Origin: Isochrysis galbana
Lineage: Eukaryota; Haptophyta; Isochrysidales; Isochrysidaceae
Direction of reading: 5' to 3'
DNA length: 64,000 nucleotides
Assembly (NCBI GenBank): GCA_018136815.1
Contig: CM030940.1
Coordinates: forward strand, 616,443 to 680,442
Each line of letters begins with the position of its first letter. Positions within the stretch are counted from its first letter, which is position 1. Below the pieces are notes generated by a model, which saw only the letters and a program-made list of their open reading frames with translations, was not told the origin of the DNA and searched no databases. The translations under genes and the position numbers were made by a program. Below, piece by piece: positions 1 to 10,400 of this stretch.

Positions 1-719
1 CTTCCTCCATAGCCTCACGGATCGCAGCCTGATGCGTGGTGGGACGAGCGGTTGCGTCAGCGGATTGGTCATAGTAGTAGAGGTTTCCCTCAAGCTCTTC
101 CTCGCCACGTCATAACTCACGTCTCGGTCTCGCGACCAAGATGTACGCGTTTGTGCGCGCCAACCTTGCCTGTTGTAACTAGCATCAGAAGGGCCCTCGC
201 TGCGTTGGGGTGCACAGATGTAGGATAACCCACCTCGGCTGCGGTCTCTCCTGGCTCAATGCCTCCCCCTGGGAAGACGAACGAGTCCGAAAAGTTTCTC
301 GAGCGAACTAGTAGAACATCGAGCTTGCCTCCAGGCTCGCAGCGCACCGGCACCTGCACACACAAGAAAAGCCATCTACTGTCAAGAGCCGTGTGCGCCA
401 AGCACCAAGCCTCGTGATTAAACGGCACCCGAGGCTGGGCAGGCCGTTCATTTCGCAGTGCGTCTTCCGTCTCTCTCTGGAGTACTCCAGCTGCGGCACT
501 CGAGCAGCAAGCCACCCGCTCAGGCTCTGCCTGCGGAGTGGGTTGTCTCACCATGCCGGCCCTCGCCCTCGGGTAGACTCTCTCCGTCGTACCGCCCTTC
601 TTGCTGCACGAGTGGTCGGCGTGGCGCGAGGCTGCGCTGTAGAGCAAGAAGAGCATCGCGCCCAGCAGCAGCGCTCCGCCCAGAGCGAGAGCGACGTCTG
701 GAACGGCCCATCGCCCCAT
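1..719 (-). CDS. Membrane-anchored Nudix hydrolase, partial
   Basis: Nudix enzymes cleave nucleoside diphosphates linked to another moiety. Two coding blocks are visible on the minus strand. The first runs 719 to 234 and the second 28 to 1, separated by a 205-bp GT-AG intron (233-29, phase 0). Joining across the intron gives a complete Nudix box of the form G-x5-E-x7-R-E-x2-E-E: GGIEPGE at the end of the first block, then REAMEE in the second. The ATG at 719 is followed within 10 residues by a hydrophobic stretch (VALALGGALLLGAMLFLLYS), so a signal anchor is likely. A further intron may remove the weakly conserved part just before the VPVRCEPGG segment, since TTCTTGTGTGTGCAG at that point is a good acceptor. 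The 3' end lies outside the window. Substrate cannot be told; the diphosphoinositol-polyphosphate type is closest in general appearance. The family call is firm and the start is moderately sure. Confidence 0.8.
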
Positions 720-738
720 CAGCGGACCGTGCTGCGCC

Positions 739-875
739 GCCACCCTTCCCCCCCGCCCCCCCCCCAACCCCTCCCTCGTGCGCTCCCGGGGCCCAAGAAG
801 GCCCTGGCAGCTCCCTCCCTCCCCTCTCCTCCCCCCCCCCCTCTCTCCCTTGCTCTCTCTCTCTCTCTCTCTCCC
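739..875. repeat. CT/GA low-complexity tract upstream of the Nudix gene
   Basis: C- and CT-rich on the plus strand, hence GA-rich on the coding strand of the Nudix gene, ending about 20 bp upstream of its ATG. It runs into the assembly gap and probably caused it. Confidence 0.8.
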
Positions 876-975
876 NNNNNNNNNNNNNNNNNNNNNNNNN
901 NNNNNNNNNNNNNNNNNNNNNNNNNNNNNNNNNNNNNNNNNNNNNNNNNNNNNNNNNNNNNNNNNNNNNNNNNNN
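876..975. other. Assembly gap (100 N)
   Basis: Exactly 100 N, a conventional placeholder. Alignment of the sequence after the gap with the 3' LTR shows that about 1157 bp of the 5' LTR, plus the 5' target-site duplication, should lie here. Confidence 0.95.
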
Positions 976-1210
976 TCAAGCACGCGCCTGAGCCACCCCC
1001 AGTCGCCTGCCACCACCTCCCACAAGCCTCCTTCCGCACTTCCGCGCCCACCGTGCTCCGTGCGTGCGTCGTGCGTCGTGCGTCGATCACCATGCCCGTA
1101 GTCACCCCGAGGAAAGCTCCATGAGCTCCCCACAAGAACCGCGTTCCGCGCTAGCTGCCGGCGCGCCCTCGCAGGCAATCTCCAAGAGTGAGATCAGCCT
1201 TGCTCTGACA
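976..1210 (+). repeat. 5' LTR, 3' end only
   Basis: Matches 13468-13703 of the 3' LTR base for base except for one missing C. It ends in TGACA. The upstream part is lost in the assembly gap. Confidence 0.93.
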
Positions 1211-1743
1211 AGCACAAAATCTTCGCTCGCGCCTTCGGCTCCGGTCGCCATGTCGAGTTCTCCCTTGAGAAATCTTCATTGTCCCCGCGTCATGAGCCCG
1301 TCTCTTCTTTTCGGTTCTCGAATCGTACGGGTCGAAGTCCCGGGGAAGAGAGCCTCGTGGGTCCCCTCCCTTCTTCAAAAGAGAGTCTTTCCGAGCCAGT
1401 TCTCCCCTCCTCTCGCCTCTCCGCGCCGACGGTCGAAGTTCCGCCGCCTCCGCGGGCCTCTACTCACACCCCGTCAACTGGAGCTGGAATGGGTCCTCTC
1501 GCCTCGTCCGTTGCTCCACCGGCGGCCTTTCCTCTCCTTTCTTTTGCTGATCCTTTGCCAAGTTCCTTCCTCTCTCAATCCCTCTGTGGTTGGTGCTGAA
1601 GATGATGTGGGTTCCGTCCGGTCCCTCCCTCCTTTCGAGCCCCCACCATATGAAGAGTTTGTTCCACCCCGTCGTCGACGTACTCGTACCCCAAACGTAA
1701 CTTCGTTCCACCTCCGACCGCCACCGTCGGCGCCGCCCAAATC
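1211..1743 (+). other. Retrotransposon leader between 5' LTR and Gag
   Basis: Two overlapping open frames (1064-1765 and 1279-1599) are Ser/Pro-rich with no recognisable domain. The second shares its frame with the downstream Gag reading frame but ends in a stop at 1599. Part may encode a poorly conserved Gag N-terminus. Confidence 0.4.
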
Positions 1744-3854
1744 ATGGACCAACAAGTCCAGATGAGGCTCTCCGCGGCGCTGTCGACCGCCTCGAGTCCT
1801 CTACCCTCCAAGCCGCCCAACGCCACGAAGAATTTCACGGGAGGTGGGGTCTACCTTCAACACGATACTCAACATTCTACACAGGGCCAAGCGGGCACTA
1901 CGACTTCGTCTCGAGTCGAAACTCGCCACCGCTTGTGGAAGAAGGAGACAACTCCATTGGTGCCCCTCCGGCCTCGGTTAAGTTCCCTTCTCAACCTTTG
2001 CCCGCCGCGCCGTTCTCCGTTCCGCCGAATTCGATTTCCGATCCCGACCCAATACGCCTGTTCCTGTCCCGTCGCCAAGCCTGTTTCTGATCCCCAACCT
2101 CCACCCACCGTCGCGGGCCTCCGCTCGCTTCCAAATCCGGCGGCTCGGCGCCATCCCGTCGATCCAAGCCTCGCCGGTGATGCTTCTGAGCGAGAGGTCA
2201 TCCTAGCCTCGTGGGGCCAACTGTTTGAGGATGCCGCCTACGAGGTAGCCTCTCTCTACAGGAAGTCCGACGATTTCGAGCTCATCCACGTCATTCTCAA
2301 CGGCGGCCTCTCTCGAGCCGGCAATGTTTGGCACTACCGGCGTGTTTTTCGAGAAGGAGCACGTGACCAAGTGGGCTCGGAGCCGCTTCTTCCTCGACCG
2401 CACCCTCCATCACCAAGTCCGAATGGCAAAGAGCTTTCCGAGATCAAGTTCCCGAAGGGCCTGGCCTCGGACAACGTCCAGACAGCGGCCACCTCCTGGA
2501 ATGATTTTCGTCTGTCCTTCATCAAGCCGCTCGAGCGCGCCCTCTCGCTCGGCTGCGACCACCGTGAAATCTTTACATCCTTGCTAGCGGCCGCCAACTT
2601 GTGCACCACCGGCAACCAAAGGATCTACGCCTTCCTCCTCGATCTCGCCGAAGACCCGGTCCTCTCTCTCAACCCCGCGCTGGCCTGCGACGTGCTTCTC
2701 CGCAAGTGCGACGCCACCTTCGCGGCCAACGTGCCCGGCTTCGCCAAAGACTCCGCCTCCATGGAGTGGGACAGGCTCGTAGCCGTGAAGCCGGCTCCGA
2801 TCTCTTAGAGTTATCCAAGAATTTGGTGCGCGCGTACGTCCGCAAGATGGGTGACGCGAAGGTGGATGCCACGACGGTCTGGGACCACCCAAACATGTCG
2901 CACGATATCAATCAACGATTCGAGTCCATCATCCGGAACGACAAGGTCGACGCGGCTCGCGGCGTGGATAACGCGACCAAGTTCGGCGAGTGTCTTGCAA
3001 AGACTCGCTTCCGCGTCGAGAACCACGAGCTCCCTCGTTCGGCCCTTTCGTGCGTCAACCTCTGCCAGCGCTACCTGAGCCCGTACGAACAAGCCCGCGC
3101 TGGCCAACAACAAGCGTCGGTCACCACGGTCGCCGCCGTGACGCCGCCGGCGACTACTTCCAAGCCCACCAAGACCGCCAAGGTTGCTAAGGCTGCCTCT
3201 AATCCCGTGGACACTACGGCTTCGATGGTCGCCGCCGTCCAAGCGGCGGTGGCCGAGGCATTAAAATCGCAAAACAACAACTCGAACCGCAAGACGACTG
3301 GCGCTGACAATCGTCGGGCTCCTCCTCCACCTACGAATTACTCCGCATCGTCTCCGCTACCGGACGCACTTCTTGACCGTCCCCTCGGCAAAAGCACGTC
3401 TTCTCGTCGCCAATGTGAGCCCCCTCCGAACGGCCTTGGGCTTCCGGCCGATTCGGGCCTCTCGGAATGGGATCTAGGTAGCTGGTCTCGAGCGCGAGCC
3501 CGCTTCTGGCAAATTTCTCGTTACGCGGGTCACCCGGCCCTTCGCGCTGCGCTCACGCGCTGCCGCCCCTCCGATGCCACCATGACCGCGCCGCGTCTCG
3601 ACGACTTAGACCGCGACGTCAAGGAGTGGACCGACGCCAACGGCTGCGCGTACTGCGCCTTTCGTCCCCGGGCTCCATCTGGTACGCCCGAGGCAGACCT
3701 GTGGAAGTATGGCACGGGCGACGGAGCTCATAACCCCGTCGTTTGCCAACCGTACATTCGTTTTCTCTGCGAAGGCGGCAGTGGCGAGTGTGGTAACGAC
3801 CCAGAAGTCCACCGCCGCCTCCGCACGATGGTTGTTCTCCGTCCGGCCCAGTAG
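1744..3854 (+). CDS. Gag of the chromovirus, with frame breaks
   Basis: Structural capsid-like protein of the element, expected to package its RNA. The first frame is open 1744-2808. Coding character then moves to the -1 frame, which is open from about 2601 to the TAG at 3852-3854. Between about 2340 and 2435, near a run of five T, the alternative frame also looks more protein-like, suggesting a second, compensating pair of small indels. The C-terminal part has a Cys cluster (CAYC, then further Cys about 30 and 40 residues on) rather than a standard CCHC knuckle. A diverged copy of this region occurs on the minus strand at 53591-54815, which confirms that the frame is a real protein. The breaks may be true mutations, a frameshifting signal or assembly errors. 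Confidence 0.65.
3852..3854 (+). promoter_or_regulatory. In-frame UAG separating Gag and Pol (candidate readthrough stop)
   Basis: The Gag frame ends CAG TAG GTC. Reading on in the same frame from 3855 I find no further stop before the ATG at 4425, and the frame stays open to 12053. The only barrier between Gag and Pol is therefore one UAG. This matches the stop-suppression layout known from gammaretroviruses, but function here is inferred. Confidence 0.55.
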
Positions 3855-4424
3855 GTCGCCGGCGGGGCCCACGTCCGCGCTGTTACCCCGCTACCAGTCC
3901 AGGGTAGTGGGCCTGAACGCCACCCACCAAAAGATCGTATTACACTACGGCCGAGTACTTCTACGGCCCCCAACCGGTACCCCAAGATTCCCCAAGTTCC
4001 AGACAAGCCCTGCCACCTCCATCCCCCTCTTTCTCCTGCCTCCTCGCCGATTGCCCCTATTTCTCCCAATGCCGATAATTCCATCCTGATTCTCGATATC
4101 ACGCACGAGTCCTCAAAACCAAGTCAACCGTCACCGCCTCTCTATCAACTCAAGCCGCTCAACCGCTATCCCACGCCACTCCCCAAGCATCAACAGTCCA
4201 AGACCTCACGGTCTGCGAAAATCCAGCCGCCGCAGGCCCAATCCAACCTTCAATCTCTCAAATCAAATTTCGCATGTCCGAGCCACAAAACGTCTCCCGA
4301 GTACGAGTACGAGTCCAAGTCACGTTCAGAATTACCCTCTTCGTCCTACGCCACCGCGAGCCCATCTACGAGTCTGAGCCCAGTCCAGTCATCACCGGTA
4401 TCACCAGTCTCCATCGCAACGACG

Positions 4425-7400
4425 ATGGAGGCGCAGTTCTCCGGTTCCTCCCCACTTTCTTTCGAGTTCGAGTCCAAGCCTGTTTTGAGCAAACCCCGTT
4501 CTGAGCCATCCGAGTCCGAGTCCGAGTCCGAGTTTACAACGTCACCGAGTCCTACCACGCGGTCGACCGCAGGATTAACGGAGCTCCAGCCACCCACTGA
4601 GCCTCTGACGACCACTCCTTCCGCGGGAGTGTTCACCTTCGGTCCTCCGCGCCCCGAGTCTGAGTCATTTGGAAACTCCGGTCACGTCCAGAATTCCAAC
4701 CATACCCGAGCCCCGTTTCACGAGCCACCGCGTATCGAGTCCAAACACAAGCTGACGCCGAAGCCCTCGACGACAGCCACTGTGTCCTTGTCCAAGCCAC
4801 CGTTTCGAGTCTCGCCGCAGCCGGCCTGCCACTCCAGCAAGCTGCACGCCGCCGAGCCGATCCCTTCCGTTTCCGTTCCGAGTCCGAGTCCAATTGCACA
4901 AGACAGTGCATCCCGAGCCCGCGTAATCAAGCCCGTCACCGAGTCCGAGATTACGGCCGCACCGAGCCAACCGGTGCTGGCCACCGTGCCCCTATTGTCA
5001 TCACAAGCGTCCGCTTCGTCCTCATCGACGGTTGCGACGCCAGGGGGCTTCACCTTTGGGCCGGCCCCGTCCGTTCCCATTTCGAAAATTAGCCCTGTTT
5101 TTGGCGTCCAGCACGCTAGGAACGACGAGTCCGAGTCCGAGCACAAATCAACGTCACCGCGGAGTCCGCGGTCGACCACCGGCGTTCCCACGCCATCCCA
5201 TCAGTCAAGAGCCATGGAGGAGCTGGCACAGCCGTCTCCTAGCCTCTCTCAAGTCGCCGAGTCTTCCGAATTCGAGTCTGAATCCGCCGTAATTTTAGCG
5301 GTCCATGCACCCGCTAGCCCGAGCCAAGTCCTCCGAAGAATGCTTCGCATTGCAGAACCTCTTCGGCCACCACCCACACCAGCCGCTGCCGCAGAGCCAC
5401 CACCCTGGCCTCAGCCTTCCCCGCAGCCGGCTTCTTCGACAGCCACGTCCCTTCTTTCGCCGGCGCCGACCCCGCCGACGACAGATTGCAACGAAGTCTA
5501 TGCCTGGCCCGATTCCTCTCCCGACGTGACCATGGAGAGTGACCACAACTCCCTTGCACGTCGAGGAACGGCCGCCTCCCAAACCGAGCTTCTACGCCCA
5601 TTGAGCCAGCCCAACCGAGTCTCTAAGCCATGTCCTTCATGTCTCTCACCGGTGGTCTCGCGGCCGCGGCGTCCGTCGCCGCAATCCGACACCCCACTTC
5701 TCCGAGTTTCTTCGTCAATCCCGTCCTCCGAGCCTGTCTCCACGTCGTCGATATCCGAGTCTACTTCCATTCGTCCTACGTCGCCGCGGCCACCGGTCGC
5801 AGCCTCCAAGCACTGCCTGCCTCTCGATACCACTGCCACCGCCATCATGCGCGTGGCAGCGATCAATGCGTCCGCGATCCAGTCCTTCGATTCCTCTCGA
5901 AACAACTCCGATGTCGGCACCCGCGATGATACCCCGTCACCCGCTCTCCACGCTCTCGCCTCTCTTCGTGCACGAGCGAGCGGCTCTGCGGTGGTATTAC
6001 CTCGGCACCTCACGGAGGCAGCCCAAGAGCTCCGCCGGCCGCGCAGTGGCACCTTAGCCTCGCCTGCCGCCGCGCTACCCAAGCACTTCGATGAGCTTTG
6101 CGCTGAGCTCACGAAGACGAGTCAACAAGTCCAAGACGGGCTGACTTCTGGCTGTCACGCCCCACGAGTTCTCGTCGTTGGTGAGACTAGCGGCGTCGTC
6201 TCCTCCATGTTCCTACTCGCCGGAGCTGATGTAGCTACGTGCGATTTATATCCTTCCGAGATTGACTACGTGCCCCACTTCCAAGGCGACGCGCTTCATG
6301 TCCAAAACCTAGGTTGGGACCTAGTCATCGCCCACCCGCCCTGCACGTACCTCTCCGCCGTCAGCAGCCAATGGCTTTCCCAAGAACCCGGACGTCGTGC
6401 CGCTCTTGAGTCGGCCGCCCGCGTCTTCAAGTCAATGGCCTCCGCCACTGCTCCGTTTGTAGCGGTTGAGAACCCTCGGATGCATGCGGAAGCTCGCCGT
6501 TTAGTCGGGGGGTTGACCCCGACCCAATTCGTCCAACCCTGGGAGCACGGCACTGGACACCAGAAAGCCACCGGGTTGTACCTCACCAAAGGGCTGCCGC
6601 CTCTCCAGCCAACCTGCGTCGTGGATGGCCGTGAGTCGGCCATGGCTAACCTCTCTCCTTCACCGCACCGTGGCGCTCTTCGCAGCCGCACCTACGTCGG
6701 TGTAGCTGGAGCGATGGCGACCCATTGGATGCCTGTTCTTCTTCGACATTTGAGCCAACAGGGAGACCAGCCATCGACGAAGAAACTGTCCGCGTTGGAG
6801 CTACTCGCTTGCGCGCGGCGCAGCCTATCGGACCGGCCTTCCCTTAGCTCGACTGAGGCTACCGCATACGAGCCGTGGTCGGCTCTTCATCATTATGAGA
6901 GGGGGAGGGAATCTAGTGAAGTTTCTTCCGACCCCGTTGTTTCCCGTCCAGCTACTCCCGAGTCAGACAACCACGAAGACCAAAAAGAAACCCACGATGA
7001 CCACGACAACGACACGCCACTCTACGCCTCCGAGTCTACTCTCCACGACCCATTCTCTCCATGGACCGCCCCGCCTCCGGCACGCGCGAGCTCGCCGCGT
7101 CCGACGACGCCGACGACTCTCCGGAAGCGGCGCCAACAATGGCAATCATTCGGAGTGAACGGGGACCAGAAATGGTCCAACGTCACGCTCGAAACCGCTG
7201 ACGAAATAAGAGCGCAAGCTCTAGCCGGACGAGGCGCCGACGAGGAATCCGACCTCGCCGCTGCCGTCCGAGCGCCGATCGAGTTCGTGGAAGCCAAAGG
7301 CATCCGCGCCGAAGAGCTAGCCTCATTAGTTCGAAGACCCAAGACAGAAGCCCAAGCTCGTCTCGAGAAAGACTGGGAAAAGATGTCCGACCACCCGAGG

Positions 7401-10400
7401 CACCCCACCGACAAGAGAGGCCTGGGATACACTAGTCCCAAGCTATCACCCTGCACCGCTACCAACGAGGACGACGCCTCTAGACCCTCTGCCACGATAG
7501 CGGCAGTCGGATTACCCGAAGAGACGACGATCACCATGACGACGAATTCACCCGAGCAACCACGCTGTCGACCAACCCCGTCCCCGTCCGACACCATCGC
7601 ACACGTGACCGCGCACCGACCGGATAGCGTCGTGGATACCCTACCATCTGCCTACCCAAGGCATTGCCTATATGTTCGAGACCTAGTGGTCTGCCGCTCC
7701 GGCGAGGCTACCGGCAAAGAAGGAGTTATCTTAGCCGACTCCGCTCTCACGGTCAACAGCACCCTCGCTGACACCGGAGCTGGCCCGTCGGTCGTGACCA
7801 CTTCCCTCTTGTCCAGCCTACCCAACGACGCATGCGTCGAGCGACTGCCGCAAGCCGTAGTGACACCGCTCCATGGCCCAGACGGCCTACCTCTTATCAC
7901 GCGAGGCAAGGCTCGGATCGTTTTCTCCGTCGGTGGATTTCTCTTTCGTCATACGTTCATGGTGATTGAAGGCAACCCGATGCTGCTGCTCGGGAACGAC
8001 TTCTTAGCCACGCACGCCGCTTCGATTCAGCTCGCCTCCGACAGCGCGGACGGCTCTATCACCCTCGGTGCTCCATCCACGGTGGCTCCTCTTGAGGTTA
8101 ATGGCAGTCCAAGCCCCGACGCTCCGCCGATCTTTCGCGTCTCGACGTCACCGATAGCGGTGGTCCCTGTCAGCATGACTTGTGCACAGGTCTGTCCGAC
8201 CTCCGCGAACCCAATCACGACTGACTTCTTCCGAGGGCCGCAGGCCACCAAAAACGACAACCAGCTAGTCACCGAGCCTCTCTTCAGCACGGCCGATGAG
8301 TTTGCCGCCAAAGCGCCGGCATCATGTGGCTCCGAGTACCTCCTATACACCCACGAACCTATCACGATCCCGGCCTATCATCGGGCAACGTTTCACGTCC
8401 GAATTCCGCTAGCTCTTCGAGAACACGAAGACTGCGCCATGCTCGTGGACCGACTCCCTACGCGTGAAACGATCGATAGCTCTCCTCTCGTCATTCCCCA
8501 AGTAGAGAGGTCGAACGCCGACCACACCATCGCGGTTACGGTGGTCAACACTGACCCCAAACCTCTACACCTTCCGTCGTTCCATCCTGTAGCTTCGCTA
8601 CAGGTTCGATTCAAAATTCACGCTGGAACATATCGCCGCGTCGGGGCCGTTAACTCGCCGGATGTGATTGAGTCGCTCGACGAGGACCAGCGTAAGCTCC
8701 TCGAGGCAGCCAAGATCGACCCCGAAGGCCGTCTCTCGATGCCCCAACGTGAACAAGTTCGTCGTCTACTGGCCCGACGTATCGCTGCTTTCGCAATTGA
8801 CCCGACCAACCCGAATCACACTCACGTGATGGAGGTAGAGCTACCGCTCAACCCCGGAGCCGAAGCTCACCGCCACGCACCGTCTAGAGTTGGACGAGAG
8901 GGTGAGAAGATCATAGAGGACGAAGTTTGCAAGATGGAGTCCGCGGGCATCATTAGGAAATCAAATTCGTCGTGGGCCTCTCGAGTCGTGCTAGTCACTA
9001 AGAAGGATGGCTCCGTACGTTTCTGCGTAGATTATCGCGACGTCAACTCCAAGCTTCGTCTAGAGGACAGCCCTCTTCCCCTCACGGTAGAAGCCATCGA
9101 CCGATTGTCGTCCGGCCAAGGCAACCTTGATTCTCTATTCCTTTGCACCCTGGACCTGGCATCTGGTTTCTGGGGTATACCGATCAAAGAGTCCGATAAA
9201 CATATCACCGCGTTCACTACTCATCGCGGCAAGTACGAGTTCAATTACTTGCCTTTTGGTGTTCAATCCGGTCCCTCGTATATGTGCCGCCTCATGGACG
9301 CCGTTCTCGGTGGGCTGGCATGGGAGATTTGTATGCCATACTTGGATGATGTCGGCGCCTGGTCGACAGGCGTAGGTGACTCGCTGCAGGCCAGGGAAGA
9401 GTCGTCATTCCAACAAATGTTACACCGTCTTGATCTTGTCTTGGAACGTCTCATCTGGGCGGGCCTCACTTGCAAGATGTCGAAATGCGTTTTCTTTGCC
9501 ACCTCGGCTGAATATCTCGGCCACGTTGTTTCGCGTGAAGGTCTTCGGATGGATCCCAAGAAAGTGGAAGCCGTCTCGAAAATCGACCCTACCCAAATCA
9601 ACTCTATCGAAGCCGTCCGTTCTTTCCTTGGACTGTGCTCGTACTACCGCCGTTTTATACGCCGTTTTGCGATCCGTGCAGCGCCGTTAACCGCTCTCAC
9701 GCGGAAAGGGTGCGATGTCCCGGTCGAGTCGCAAACAGAAGCCTGTCGCCAGGCTATCGAAGATCTCAAGCAAGCTATCTGTGAAGAACCCGTACTCGCA
9801 CCTCCTCGAGACGACCGTCCTTTCCTCGTTAAGACCGACGGTGCTAGCAAGCTCGGCATCGCCGGCGTCCTTGCTCAGAAAGACGACGAAGGGAGAGAGC
9901 GCGTTGTTGCATACTACGGTCGTAGTTTGAGTCCGGCTGAGCGCCATTGGACAGTTACTGAAATCGAACTTCTAGCAGCGCTAGAATCGATCCGAAATTG
10001 GAGGCCTTATCTTTGGGGTCGCCACTTCACCCTCGTCGTAGACCATTCAGCTTTGCGCTGGCTTCACACGATGAAAGATCAAGTCACCGGTGGTCCAGCC
10101 TCGCGCCTCATGCGATGGGTCCTGAAGCTAGCCGAATATCGATTCGACGTCGTGCACAAACCTGGAGTAACTCACTGGGACGCCGACGGCTTATCCCGCC
10201 TAGTTGCTCTCGAGCCCGATCACGATCCTCTCCATCTCGAGGAGAGTGACGTCCATTCTTTCGATTCTTCCGAAATTCACGACATAGTTGCCGCCGCGGT
10301 TACGTCATCCACCCTCACCGCTCGCCGCCAACAAGCAAACGATAGGCTCGCTCGTCAAGCATCGGAATCTTCGGAGTCGATTACCTCCTCGTATCTCGAT

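Noticed and set aside
117-1178. 353-codon frame taken as one protein
   Set aside because: It crosses the N gap and includes antisense LTR. Only the part below 719 is coding (Nudix).
1211-1230. tRNA primer-binding site after the 5' LTR
   Set aside because: The bases after TGACA do not match a tRNA 3' end that I can recognise.
4625-5070. Repeated FTFGP motifs in Pol as nucleoporin-like FG repeats
   Set aside because: Only two occurrences in a disordered linker; more likely an internal duplication.
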